Source: G963665185 sp963665185
GTDB taxonomy: Bacteria > Desulfobacterota > Desulfovibrionia > Desulfovibrionales > Desulfovibrionaceae
Assembly (NCBI GenBank): GCA_963665185.2
Contig: CAXXPO010000028.1
Coordinates: 1 to 64,000, forward strand
Direction: 5' to 3'
Length of the DNA: 64,000 bases
Part shown: piece by piece, positions 55,886 through 64,000 of the stretch
Layout of the letters: each line of letters starts with the position of its first letter
How positions within the stretch are numbered: the stretch's first letter is position 1
The notes under the pieces: generated by a model
What the model saw: only the letters and a program-made list of their open reading frames with translations
Told to the model about the DNA's origin: nothing
The model's database searches: none
Translations under genes and position numbers: made by a program

Positions 55886-55966
55886 GTTGCCGTAAAAAAT
55901 GCAAACCCTCGCGTATGAAGAATACGCGCCGGTCTTGTTTTTTTTTGCGCCTTGCTCTCGCGGTTT
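55886..55966 (+). repeat. Direct repeat copy 2, terminator-like
   Basis: This copy has the same architecture as copy 1: GCAAACC, CGCGTAT-GAAGA-ATACGCG, GGTCTTG and a T9 run, ending in CTCTCGCGG. The near-identity including the loop suggests a recent local duplication. Confidence 0.75.
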
Positions 55967-56060
55967 GTGCAGTCTGGGCGGGTTGTATTTACGTTCTATG
56001 GGAATGTTTCCTGAACATGCTCCATGTGAAGGCATGTTATCGGAGCCTCCCTTCATTCCA

Positions 56061-56118
56061 ACTCGGCCCGGCGGTTTCGAAAAAAACGTTAGTTTTTTTC
56101 GAAACCGCCGGGCCGAGT
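56061..56118. repeat. 27-bp perfect inverted repeat
   Basis: Arms at 56061-56087 and 56092-56118 are perfect complements around GTTA. Each arm has a GC-rich outer half (CTCGGCCCGGCGG) and an A7/T7 run next to the loop, so the T-run lies inside the stem and the structure is not a standard terminator. Confidence 0.85.
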
Positions 56119-56130
56119 CAATTCGCAGGT

Positions 56131-56163
56131 CCAGGAGGCCGTTGCCTCCTGGCCGCCGGAGGC
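56131..56163. repeat. Hairpin plus GGCCGCCGGAGGC motif
   Basis: CCAGGAGGC (56131-56139) pairs with GCCTCCTGG (56144-56152) and merges into GGCCGCCGGAGGC at 56151-56163. It is the partner of the element at 676-707. A T-rich tract follows on the plus strand. Confidence 0.65.
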
Positions 56164-56194
56164 GTTTCTTTTTTCCATTTGCCTGTTTTTGCCC

Positions 56195-56902
56195 CTATGC
56201 CAGCAGCACGGCCAGAATTCCGGTAATGAATATTCCATCGAAAGTTCCCGCACCGCCGATGGAAAGCATGGGAGCCTGAAGCTGTCCCATGGTGCGCGGC
56301 GTGAGCAGGTGGAACACATCCGCGCCGAGCAGAGTGCCCAGGGACCCGGCCACGTAGGCCACGTGGGGGGCTGTTTCAGGCGGAGCCAGGAGCATGGCTG
56401 CCAGGGCGGTTATGAGCGGCGGAACCAGAAAGGGAATGCCGATGCCCACGCCCTGGATGGGGCGGGCCAGTGTGTAGCAGACAGCGGCGACAACGGCGGT
56501 GCAGATGATGAAGGGCATGGCCGGACTCCCCTGGCTGAGCAGGTGGACGCTGAGAAAGCAGGGGATGATGCAGCCGCCCATGTTGATGCTTATCTGCTGG
56601 TCGATGAGCTGGCCTTCGGGGCAAGTATAGTTGGGGCCGCGCACATGGCGGAAAAAAGAGGAGAGTTGTGGGAGGCACATGGGAACCTGCCGTCCCGTCT
56701 TGAACAGGGGCAGGTTGACGGAACTGCCGAACAGTGTGGCCATGAGCAGCAGGAAGCCCTGCCAAGGGGTGAGTCCGAGCTTGGCAAATGCCACGGTGAT
56801 GATTCCCACCTGAATGAAGGCGAAAAGCAGGGCCAAGCCGAAAAAGAGAAAGACGATGGCGAGTCCGGCCAGGGGAAATTGGAAGAATGGTCCGCGTGGC
56901 AT
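56195..56902 (-). CDS. DUF1614-family membrane protein
   Basis: The 235-residue protein has about seven transmembrane helices and matches the DUF1614 pattern (QISINMGGCIIPCFLS, IGGAGTFDGIFITGI near the end). Members are integral membrane proteins of unknown function. The conserved NMGG and GGAGTFDG segments probably lie in the membrane. It is flanked by structured repeats on one side and the chemoreceptor gene on the other. Confidence 0.75.
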   Translation of the reverse strand: MPRGPFFQFPLAGLAIVFLFFGLALLFAFIQVGIITVAFAKLGLTPWQGFLLLMATLFGSSVNLPLFKTGRQVPMCLPQLSSFFRHVRGPNYTCPEGQLIDQQISINMGGCIIPCFLSVHLLSQGSPAMPFIICTAVVAAVCYTLARPIQGVGIGIPFLVPPLITALAAMLLAPPETAPHVAYVAGSLGTLLGADVFHLLTPRTMGQLQAPMLSIGGAGTFDGIFITGILAVLLA

Positions 56903-57029
56903 GGGCTGTGCTGTCCTTTGTTTTTTGTATGAGGATGATTTGCGTGTACCGGATGCCGTGGGTATAGCATGGAAGTGGCTGCCAGGAAAACAGCCTTTTG
57001 TTCAGGGGCAGGCCACGGGAGAGGCAAAA

Positions 57030-57064
57030 GACGCTCCGGTTGCCAAGCATCTTGACAACCGGAG
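57030..57064 (-). terminator. Candidate chemoreceptor-gene terminator
   Basis: On the minus strand CTCCGGTTG pairs with CAACCGGAG around 13 bases and is followed by CGTCTTTT. It lies about 50 bases after the chemoreceptor stop. Confidence 0.5.
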
Positions 57065-57112
57065 GCATTCGGCGACGGGCAGGACTTCGTGTGTGTCTTT
57101 TTATGTATCCGG

Positions 57113-58885
57113 CTATGATTTGCCTTCTTTCTTCAGTTCGCCAATGAGCCGCTTCAGGCTGTTGGTTTGTTCGGACAGGTCGCGCAATGCCGCTGTGGAT
57201 TCGTTCACACCGGCGGAGGTCTCTGCGGTGATGCGGTCGATCTCCTCGATAGCCCGGTTGATTTGCTCGCTTGTGGCCGACTGTTCTTCGGTGGCCGTGG
57301 CAATGGACTGGATTTGCTGTGCCGAGTTGTCGACCCTTTCCACGATAGCCCGAAGGACGTTGCCGGATTCGTTGGCCAACTCCACGGCCTTTCCCAGATC
57401 CTCCACGGCAGCTTTGGTGGACTGGATGTTGTTGTTGGCCGCGTCCTGAATGGCGTGGATGGATTCGCCCACTTCCTTGGTCGCGTTCATGGTTTTTTCC
57501 GCCAGTTTGCGGACTTCGTCGGCGACAACCGCGAATCCTCTGCCCGCATCTCCGGCCCGGGCCGCTTCAATGGCCGCGTTGAGGGCCAGCAGATTGGTCT
57601 GGTCCGCAATGTCGTTGATCACGTTCATGACCGATCCGATGGCGTCGGCCTTCTGTCCGAGCAGGGCCATGTTTTCGCGCAAGTCTTCCGCCTGGCGCTG
57701 TGTGGTGCGCATGGCTTCTATGGAGTTGCCCACCACCTCGGAACCCTTTTCGGCCTGTTCCTTGGCCTCCTGGCTTACTGCGGTGGCCTGGCTGGAATTG
57801 CGCGCCACCTCCAGGACCGTGGCGTTCATTTCCTCCATAGCCGTTGCCGTTTCGCTGATGCGGCCGCTTTGGACCTGGGTTCCCTGAAGAATGACTTCGG
57901 ATTGGGCGGATATTTTTTCGGACGCGGAACTTACGCGTTCGACAATGGCTTCCAGGCGTTTGGCGGCCTGGTGCATGCCGCTGCTTCGGGCCAGTTCCGC
58001 CTGGCGGGTGGCTTCTTCCGCCCGGAGCGTGGCTTGGGTGGCTTCTTCGGCCTTGGCCTCCGCCTCATCGGTTTTTATGTTGATTTGTTCGAGGTTGTCC
58101 TGGAGCAGCTGGTTCATGTCGTCGAAAGCAGAAGCCAGGATGCCTATTTCGTCCTTGCGGCCAAGGGAAAGCTTTGGCGGAAAGTCGCCATGGGCCAGGC
58201 GCCTGGTGGATTCGAGAAGGCGGGAGAGAGGGCGGGTGATGTTGCGGGATATGATCCAGGTGATTGCCATTCCCAGAAGGACGCTCGCCAAGGTGAGCGT
58301 GATCAGAAGGGTGAGCAGCCGGCTGTACAGTTGTCCTGCCTTATTGTGTGCGTCTGCTGCCTGGGTGTTGAGCATCTCCGTCAATTGGTCGATGTGATCC
58401 CGCATGGCGTCAAACCGTTTTTCGCTTTCTCCAATTACCTGAACTGCGTTCTCTTTTGTTGTTTGGCCTTTCTGAAGGTCCTCGATCAATTGCAGAGAGA
58501 TCTTATCCCATTTCTTTCGGTCCGCATGGTAATTTTGGACCAGGGTATTCTGCTCCTGCGTGATGCCCAGGGCACTGAACTTGCCGACGCGGGTATCCGC
58601 CTGCTCTTTGTTGGATGTATAGGCGTCGAGTTGTTTCTGGAATGCCTTGCTGCCGGGCGCGGTGAAAATCAAGGTGCGCTCTGCAATGAGCGCTTGATGC
58701 AGGTCTCTGTCGGCCTCCAGGAGAAATGATTTTCCCTGGAGATCCCTGGTGAAGAGTGTTTCCAGGTGGTCATTGATGCGGTCCGCGCTGAGCAGGGCAA
58801 TGCCCCCTATCAAAGTGTACAAGAGAGCATTGATGATCAGCAGAACAAGTAATTTGAGGCCTACATTGATGTTGTTCAGCAACAT
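57113..58885 (-). CDS. Methyl-accepting chemotaxis protein
   Basis: The 590-residue receptor has a transmembrane helix (about residues 9-31), a four-helix-bundle periplasmic ligand domain (about 35-185), a second helix (about 192-214), HAMP (about 215-270) and a signalling domain with the hairpin tip IADQTNLLALNAAIEAARAG near residue 435. There is no C-terminal receptor pentapeptide. The ATG at 58885 follows GGGAGG; the ATG eight codons earlier lies before that site. It feeds CheA/CheW elsewhere in the genome. Confidence 0.94.
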   Translation of the reverse strand: MLLNNINVGLKLLVLLIINALLYTLIGGIALLSADRINDHLETLFTRDLQGKSFLLEADRDLHQALIAERTLIFTAPGSKAFQKQLDAYTSNKEQADTRVGKFSALGITQEQNTLVQNYHADRKKWDKISLQLIEDLQKGQTTKENAVQVIGESEKRFDAMRDHIDQLTEMLNTQAADAHNKAGQLYSRLLTLLITLTLASVLLGMAITWIISRNITRPLSRLLESTRRLAHGDFPPKLSLGRKDEIGILASAFDDMNQLLQDNLEQINIKTDEAEAKAEEATQATLRAEEATRQAELARSSGMHQAAKRLEAIVERVSSASEKISAQSEVILQGTQVQSGRISETATAMEEMNATVLEVARNSSQATAVSQEAKEQAEKGSEVVGNSIEAMRTTQRQAEDLRENMALLGQKADAIGSVMNVINDIADQTNLLALNAAIEAARAGDAGRGFAVVADEVRKLAEKTMNATKEVGESIHAIQDAANNNIQSTKAAVEDLGKAVELANESGNVLRAIVERVDNSAQQIQSIATATEEQSATSEQINRAIEEIDRITAETSAGVNESTAALRDLSEQTNSLKRLIGELKKEGKS

Positions 58886-59146
58886 TGGGGGGGTCCTCCC
58901 TTGATGCATTTCGATGGGATTTTTTATCTTGATGAATCGTAGTGGGAGTTCTTTGGAAAAGGTATTATTTTTTTTGACTAAAAACGGTAATGCCTTGGGA
59001 ACGTCGTGGCCTTTTTAAGGAGATGGCCGAGAGTCAAATTCCACCTTGGTCAAAAACCTTTTGAACCCTGTTGGGCGTTGGGCTATCCTGCCCAATCCAT
59101 TTTGAACATGGATCCGTGAATTTCATATACAGATTTTGGAGAACGT

Positions 59147-60334
59147 ATGACACCGATTCCCATTCCCAGAGGTTTTCGTTTCGCAGCGGCTGGCGCTGGC
59201 TTCAAAAAGCCCGGCCGGCTGGATCTCGGCGTGGTGGTGAGCGATGTTCCGGCGGCTGCAGCCGGGGTGTTCACGACCAATAAATTTCAGGCGGCGCCGG
59301 TTTTGGTGTGCATAGATTCTCTGCAACGAGGCGGCGAATTCCGCGCGCTTATGGGCAATTCCGGACAGGCCAACGCCTGTACCGGGGGCGAGGGCGTAGC
59401 CCGTTGCCGTGAATCCCTGATTCTGGTCAGTGACGCCCTGGGGCTTAAAGCCTCGGAAATTCTGCCCGCGTCCACCGGCGTGATCGGCCAGCATTTCGAC
59501 ATGCACAAGTGGCGCGGGGCCATGCCGGAACTGGCCGAGTCGCTCAGCGTGGCCGGTCCCGTGGAGTTCACCAGGGCCATCATGACAACCGACAACGTGC
59601 CCAAGCTGGCTTGGCGCGAAGTCGACGCGGACGGCGGCGAGGTTCGCATTTTGGGCATGGCCAAGGGCGCGGGCATGATCAGCCCGAACATGGCGACCAT
59701 GCTGGGGTTCGTATTGTGCGATGCCGAAGTTGATCCGGCCTGGTGGCAGCAGGCCCTGCGCCGGGCGGTGGACGTGAGCTTCAACCGGGTCACGGTGGAC
59801 GGCGACACCTCCACAAACGACTGCGTATTGGCCCTGGCCAATGGCGTGAGCGGCGCAAAACCGCAGGGTGCCGAACTGGACGCCCTGGAAAAGGCGTTGA
59901 CCGGGGTCTGTCAGGATCTGGCCTACATGATCGTGGAGGACGCCGAGGGCGGAACCAAGGTGGCGCGCATCCAGGTGAGCGGCGCGGCAGACGATGCCCA
60001 GGCCGAATTGGTGGCGCGGACCGTGGGCAATTCGCCTTTGGTCAAGACCGCGTTGTTCGGTTGCGATCCCAACTGGGGAAGGATAGTGGCCGCCTTGGGC
60101 CGCAGCGGGGCTGAATTCAATCCGGCATTCGTCACGGTTCGCATCGGAAAGGTGGTCATTTTCACGGACGGAGCGCCCGTGCAGGGCGACCTGGACGGAC
60201 TGCTGGCCTCGACCATGAAACGGGCCGAGATCCCCATTCACATTGATCTGGCCGAGGGCGACGGTTCCTGCGAGCTTTTGGCGGCCGACCTGACCCATGA
60301 CTACATCCGCATCAATGCGGACTACAGGACCTGA
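59147..60334 (+). CDS. argJ: Glutamate N-acetyltransferase / ornithine acetyltransferase ArgJ
   Basis: The 395-residue enzyme recycles the acetyl group in arginine synthesis. The self-cleavage site lies in KGAGMISPNMATMLGF (Ala-Thr, near residue 184); the Thr becomes the nucleophile of the beta chain. The N-terminal FAAAGAGFKKPGRLDLG and the C-terminal DYIRINADYRT fit the full length. With argD in the same window it forms part of the pathway, though the genes are not one operon. It is followed two bases later by an HD protein gene. Confidence 0.96.
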   Translation: MTPIPIPRGFRFAAAGAGFKKPGRLDLGVVVSDVPAAAAGVFTTNKFQAAPVLVCIDSLQRGGEFRALMGNSGQANACTGGEGVARCRESLILVSDALGLKASEILPASTGVIGQHFDMHKWRGAMPELAESLSVAGPVEFTRAIMTTDNVPKLAWREVDADGGEVRILGMAKGAGMISPNMATMLGFVLCDAEVDPAWWQQALRRAVDVSFNRVTVDGDTSTNDCVLALANGVSGAKPQGAELDALEKALTGVCQDLAYMIVEDAEGGTKVARIQVSGAADDAQAELVARTVGNSPLVKTALFGCDPNWGRIVAALGRSGAEFNPAFVTVRIGKVVIFTDGAPVQGDLDGLLASTMKRAEIPIHIDLAEGDGSCELLAADLTHDYIRINADYRT

Positions 60335-60336
60335 TA

Positions 60337-60966
60337 ATGACGAGCACCTTTGATTTTACAGCCAATCTGCAAGACCGGAACCGGATCAAACGGTTGGCTG
60401 ATTTTTTGTATGAAATCGGTATGCTGCGTCATACGCCGCGTACCGGGTATCATTTTTTGGGCACCGGCAAGGAGAGTGTGGCCGAACATTCGTTCCGCAC
60501 GGCGGTCGTGGGGTACGTTCTGGCGGACATGGCCGGAGCGGACAAGTCCAAGACCGTGCTGCTGTGTTTGTTTCACGACATGCACGAGGCGCGTACCGGG
60601 GACTTCAACTATGTGCACCGCAAGTACAATTCCAGCGACCGGACCCAGGCTTTGCGCGACGCGACCATGGGAACCGGACTTGCCGAAGGCATTCTCGGAC
60701 TTTGGGAAGAGCTGGAAGACGTGCAGAGTCTGGAAGCCCAGCTTGCCCAGGACGCGGATCAGATAGACCTGATTTTGTGCCTGAAGGAAGAGTTGGATCT
60801 GGGCAACAAGTATGCGGGCAAGTGGATGGAGGCCGCACTGATGCGCTTGCGCACCGAGTACGGAAAGGAGCTTGCGGAGCAGGCCAGCACCACGGACCAT
60901 ACGGACTGGTGGTACAAGGGGCCGGACCCTGCATGGTGGCAGAACAAGAACGGCAGGAAAAAGTAA
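60337..60966 (+). CDS. HD-domain phosphohydrolase (YfbR/HDDC2-like)
   Basis: The 209-residue protein has an HD domain: AEHSFRTAVV near residue 50, the metal pair in LCLFHDMHEARTGD near residue 78 and a later QDADQIDLIL with the final Asp. YfbR-like members are 5'-deoxynucleotidases, which would fit the dUTPase gene nearby; that is an inference. It starts two bases after argJ and is probably co-transcribed with it. Confidence 0.8.
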   Translation: MTSTFDFTANLQDRNRIKRLADFLYEIGMLRHTPRTGYHFLGTGKESVAEHSFRTAVVGYVLADMAGADKSKTVLLCLFHDMHEARTGDFNYVHRKYNSSDRTQALRDATMGTGLAEGILGLWEELEDVQSLEAQLAQDADQIDLILCLKEELDLGNKYAGKWMEAALMRLRTEYGKELAEQASTTDHTDWWYKGPDPAWWQNKNGRKK

Positions 60967-61057
60967 ACCGGCCTTGCGTTTGGCTTGAACGAGCGTGGAA
61001 GGCTTGTGGCCACGTTGTTTTTTAACGTGTTCTCGATCCGATGCTGTTTTTTTTCCG

Positions 61058-61096
61058 AAAAAGGCCGGGAGCTTCCGCTTCCGGCCTTTTGTCATT
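61058..61096. terminator. Bidirectional terminator
   Basis: AAAAAGGCCGGGA pairs with TCCGGCCTTTT around a short GC loop, with T-runs on both sides. It lies between the convergent HD and prmA genes. Confidence 0.8.
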
Positions 61097-61112
61097 TTTT
61101 GCATTTTGAGCG

Positions 61113-61958
61113 TTACGCCCAGGCCAGCACCGTCCATTCTCCGCGTTCGGTTTGGCGCGGAGCGGGCAATCCCAGGCGCTGGTAGGCGCTGGACACGTTT
61201 GGGGCCTGCTCCACCAGAATGCCGGAGAGCACCAGACATGCGCCCGGAGCCATGCGGCCCGCGATGAGCGGAGCCAGACTGATGAGCGGACCGGACAGGA
61301 TGTTGGCCACGACGCAGTCGAAACGTCTGTCCGAAGCCAGGGTCTCGATGCCGCCCGTGGCCGCCGTGAATCCCTTGGAGCAGCCGTTGGTCCGGGCATT
61401 CTCCACGGCGCAGACCGTGGCCTGATGGTCTATGTCCAGGCCTATGCCGGTCAGTCCGCACAGCGACAGTCCGATACCCAGGATGCCCGATCCGGTTCCC
61501 AGATCCAGAAAGGTCTGGCCCGGCAGCAGGCGGCCCGCGTCGATCAGTCCCGAGAGCACTTCCAGGCACAGCGCGGTTGTCGCATGGTGTCCCGTGCCAA
61601 AGGCCATCTTGGGTTCGATGACAATGGCGTGGCGCGTGTTCCGCGGTTCGTGGGCCAGCCAGGGCGGCAGCACCGTGAACATGTCTCCCGCCCGCACCGG
61701 GGTGAAGAATTCCTTCCAGGCCGCGTTCCAGTCCTGTTCCGGGACCTCCTCCATGGAAACTGCCGCGCCTTCCAGGGCGGCGTCCAGGCGGGAGGCAAGG
61801 GAGACTGCGGAATCCGGGTTTTCAAAATACACGCAGATTCGCACTGTTCCGTCGGGCAGGGGCTGCTCCTCCCATCCCTGCGGCGCGTACTGTGCCAGCA
61901 GAATCGCGGCAGCATCGCTGTCCTGGGGAACGGGAGATACGGTCAACTTGGTGAGCAT
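61113..61958 (-). CDS. prmA: Ribosomal protein L11 methyltransferase PrmA
   Basis: The 281-residue enzyme trimethylates L11. It has an N-terminal substrate domain and a SAM domain with FLDLGTGSGILGIGL near residue 152 and VVANILSGPLISL near residue 215, preceded by EPKMAFGTGHHATT, the family signature. It starts at the ATG at 61958; the frame is open further only as a shadow of argD. Confidence 0.95.
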   Translation of the reverse strand: MLTKLTVSPVPQDSDAAAILLAQYAPQGWEEQPLPDGTVRICVYFENPDSAVSLASRLDAALEGAAVSMEEVPEQDWNAAWKEFFTPVRAGDMFTVLPPWLAHEPRNTRHAIVIEPKMAFGTGHHATTALCLEVLSGLIDAGRLLPGQTFLDLGTGSGILGIGLSLCGLTGIGLDIDHQATVCAVENARTNGCSKGFTAATGGIETLASDRRFDCVVANILSGPLISLAPLIAGRMAPGACLVLSGILVEQAPNVSSAYQRLGLPAPRQTERGEWTVLAWA

Positions 61959-61969
61959 TGTTACTTTCC

Positions 61970-63196
61970 TTAGGCCGAGGTTCGCGTAGCCAGGATGGTG
62001 CCCAGAGTCCCGGCAAAGGCTTCGATGTCGGCAAAGTCGATGGTCAGGGCGGGCAGCAGGCGCAGCACGTTGCCCTGGGTCAGGTTGCATACGAAGCCGG
62101 CGTCCAACAGGGCCTTCCATACATCCTGGCCGGGGAAGGACAGGACAATGCCGATCATCAGGCCGCAACCGCGGATTTCGGTGATGGCTCCGGGATGGGC
62201 AGCAGCCAGGGTGCCGAACAGGGCGGCCGCGTCCTGTCCCAGTTTGTGGGCGCGTTCGTCCAGACGGTCGCGTTTCATGATTTCTATGGTCTTGAGCGCG
62301 GCCGCGGCCACCAATGCGCCGCCGCCGAAGGTTGTGGCGTGGCTGCCCGGCTCGAACCCCCTGGCGACCTCGTCGGTCGCCAGCATGGCGCCCATGGGCA
62401 GGCCGTTGGCCAGGGCCTTGGCCGAGGTCAGGATATCCGGCTCCAGGCCGCAATGCTGGTGTGCCCAGAATTTTCCGGTGCGGCACAGACCGCTTTGGAT
62501 TTCGTCCACGATGAGCAGCACGTCGTGCTCGCGGCAAAGGCTCTGAATGGCCTGGGCATACTCGGGACTCAGGGGGCGTACCCCGCCTTCTCCCTGGACG
62601 ACTTCCACCATGATGGCCGCTGTTTTGGGGCCGACGGCCTGGCGCAGGGCCTCGATGTCGTTGAAGGGAACGGTGCTGAACCCTTCGGGCAGAGGCTCGA
62701 AGCCGTCCTTGACCTTGGCCTGTCCGGTGGCGGTCAGGGTGGCAAGGGTGCGGCCGTGGAACGAGCTTTCCAGGGTGACGACTTCAAACGCTTCGCGGTT
62801 TTTTATTTTCCGCATGTACCTTCGGGCCAGCTTGATGGCCGCCTCGTTGGCCTCGGCCCCGGAGTTGCAGAAAAACGCCTTGCCCGCGTTGCAGGTGTCC
62901 AGCAGGGCTTCGGCCAGGGCAAGTTGTTCGTCCTGGTAGAAGAGGTTGGACACATGCACCAGTTTACGGGCCTGCTCGGCGATGGTTCGGGCTATTTCCG
63001 GGTTGCAGTGGCCCAGTGAGGTCACGGCGATTCCGGAGAGCAGATCCACATATTCCCGGCCTTCCGGCGTGTACAGCCGGGAGCCTTCGGCCCTGGCCAC
63101 GCTTACGGGGTAGCGCCCGTAGGTGTGGCACAGGACGGCCCTTTCCTTGTGCATAAGTTGTTCCGAAGCGTTCATGTTCGTGTCACATTTCTCCAT
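61970..63196 (-). CDS. argD: Acetylornithine aminotransferase ArgD
   Basis: The 408-residue class-III aminotransferase has the PLP site with the Schiff-base lysine in TSAKALANGLPMGA near residue 258 and LLIVDEIQSGLCRTG near residue 225, typical of acetylornithine/succinyldiaminopimelate aminotransferases. The ATG at 63196 lies two bases after the dut stop; a second ATG seven codons later is possible. Confidence 0.94.
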   Translation of the reverse strand: MEKCDTNMNASEQLMHKERAVLCHTYGRYPVSVARAEGSRLYTPEGREYVDLLSGIAVTSLGHCNPEIARTIAEQARKLVHVSNLFYQDEQLALAEALLDTCNAGKAFFCNSGAEANEAAIKLARRYMRKIKNREAFEVVTLESSFHGRTLATLTATGQAKVKDGFEPLPEGFSTVPFNDIEALRQAVGPKTAAIMVEVVQGEGGVRPLSPEYAQAIQSLCREHDVLLIVDEIQSGLCRTGKFWAHQHCGLEPDILTSAKALANGLPMGAMLATDEVARGFEPGSHATTFGGGALVAAAALKTIEIMKRDRLDERAHKLGQDAAALFGTLAAAHPGAITEIRGCGLMIGIVLSFPGQDVWKALLDAGFVCNLTQGNVLRLLPALTIDFADIEAFAGTLGTILATRTSA

Positions 63197-63198
63197 TA

Positions 63199-63681
63199 CT
63201 ACTTTCCAGTGTGCCCGAAGCCTCCGGCTCCGCGTTGTGTGGGGGTGAGTTCCTCCACCTCCATGATGCGTGCCGCGGCAAAGGGCAGAAATACAAGCTG
63301 GGCGATGCGTTGTCCCCGGCGGATGGTGCGCGGCTCCCCGGACGTGTTCAGCAGGGATACGATGATCTGGCCACGGTAGTCCGGGTCGATGACACCCACG
63401 CCCTGGCTTACGGTGAGGCCTTCCTTGGTTCCCAGCCCGCTGCGCGAGAAGATGAAGCCGGCATGTCCCGGCTCGACGATTTCAATGGCCAGCCCGGCGG
63501 GAACCGGGGCGCGTTCGCCCGGACCGATGGTCAGGGTTTCCTGATCCAGGCAGGCCCGCAGGTCCAGCCCTGCCGAGCCGGTGGTGGCTGTTTCCAGCTC
63601 CTGGCCTTTCCAGGCTGGGTGCAGATATTTTACGCGGACGTCGATGTGATTGTTCTGGGATGTGTCCGTGGTATGTGGCAT
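63199..63681 (-). CDS. dut: dUTP diphosphatase (dUTPase)
   Basis: The 160-residue trimeric dUTPase has all five motifs: AGLDLRA near residue 37, RSGLGTKEGL, GVIDPDYRGQI near residue 95, RGQRIAQLVF and the C-terminal RGAGGFGHTG. It converts dUTP to dUMP and keeps uracil out of DNA. It heads the dut-argD-prmA run on the minus strand. Confidence 0.97.
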   Translation of the reverse strand: MPHTTDTSQNNHIDVRVKYLHPAWKGQELETATTGSAGLDLRACLDQETLTIGPGERAPVPAGLAIEIVEPGHAGFIFSRSGLGTKEGLTVSQGVGVIDPDYRGQIIVSLLNTSGEPRTIRRGQRIAQLVFLPFAAARIMEVEELTPTQRGAGGFGHTGK

Positions 63682-64000
63682 GATAGTGCATCCGGAAGTT
63701 GGTTGTTGCGGGAAAATTTCAGAAGCCGGCCCGGGTACGAGCAGGGATTGTCCGTTTCGGTTTGCGGCAATTCGGGCCAGGGCAGTGCCGTTCGTTCCGC
63801 CGCAAAACTATTCCAGGTGCAGGCAAAAGGCAATGCACGGTCGCAAGATTGGACAAGCAGGAAGAAATCGGAATTTCTTTCATTGAGCGTTGCGTTTTTC
63901 GTATGCTTTGGGCAAGAACATAAGATAAGACCTTTGCGCAGCTAGCGCCCAACGTGAGGCAGCCGGAGGAACGGCTGGAAACCAAGGAGAACTTCGCATG
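63682..64000 (+). other. Intergenic region and start of the next gene
   Basis: No complete gene lies here. An ATG at 63998-64000 with AAGGAG upstream (63988 region) is probably the start of a plus-strand gene that continues past the window. A TA-rich CATAAGATAAG near 63919 may hold its promoter. Confidence 0.5.

Larger units (their letters stand above)
55745..56194. other. Repeat-rich gap between HD-GYP and DUF1614 genes
   Basis: The gap holds two tandem copies of an 83-base hairpin unit, a 27-bp perfect inverted repeat and a copy of the hairpin/GGCCGCCGGAGGC element. No gene is supported in it. Confidence 0.6.

Noticed and set aside
55763..55966. Tandem repeats considered as a CRISPR array
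   Set aside because: Only two long copies, no short regularly spaced repeats and no cas genes nearby; they look like duplicated terminators.

Overview
The window comes from a sulfate-reducing Desulfovibrionales-type bacterium (a Desulfovibrio relative). The support is a complete 16S-tRNAIle-tRNAAla-23S-5S rRNA operon with a Desulfovibrio-like 16S, and a complete DsrC with both conserved C-terminal cysteines. An IS3-family element of the same size and family as ISD1 of Desulfovibrio, meso-diaminopimelate-type MurE and RND efflux fit a Gram-negative cell wall.

Layout. 1-1871: the tail of a ferredoxin-domain protein and a BaiN/HI0933-type flavoprotein, separated by structured repeat DNA. 1872-7830: the rRNA operon behind four tandem promoters with identical 17-bp spacers, ending in a strong terminator. 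7863-9546: an intact IS3-family element with an A_AAA_AAC frameshift site, then the broken 3' end of another IS3-family transposase. 9588-17784: a CpxA/CpxR-type two-component system divergent from a three-gene RND efflux operon. 17817-22466 (minus strand): a secreted protein of unknown function, dsrC with two promoters, a YcaO-TPR protein and a methyltransferase. 22758-23083: a Gly-Cys-Gly tRNA cluster. 23701-31466: a DksA-family protein, an NFACT/RqcH-like protein, a LysR regulator, a beta-propeller protein, a PhnD-like binding protein and a large membrane GGDEF-EAL protein. 31949-35656: phoH, a 7TM-HD protein and ybeY. 35668-36660: an orphan histidine kinase. 37255-54107 (minus strand): a 15-gene dcw cluster in the order mraZ-rsmH-ftsL-ftsI-murE-murF-mraY-murD-ftsW-murG-murC-murB-ftsQ-ftsA-ftsZ. 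54725-58885: an HD-GYP protein, a block of repeats, a DUF1614 membrane protein and a chemoreceptor. 59147-63681: argJ, an HD phosphohydrolase, prmA, argD and dut.

How the genes fit together. Most of the window is housekeeping: ribosome synthesis, envelope and division, rRNA maturation (YbeY), ribosome quality control (NFACT), arginine synthesis and dUTP clearance. The accessory themes are second-messenger signalling (GGDEF-EAL, HD-GYP and 7TM-HD proteins), efflux under two-component control, and sulfur metabolism.

The best candidate for something undescribed is the co-oriented methyltransferase-YcaO-DsrC block. A YcaO enzyme, which activates amide backbones, sits beside a sulfur-carrier protein and a methyltransferase. 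Other noteworthy signals are two oppositely oriented clusters of MraZ-box-like repeats, a duplicated IPxxxRK tail motif in FtsZ, a possible alternative-pairing leader before phoH, and composite repeat/hairpin elements at 604-707 and 56061-56163.
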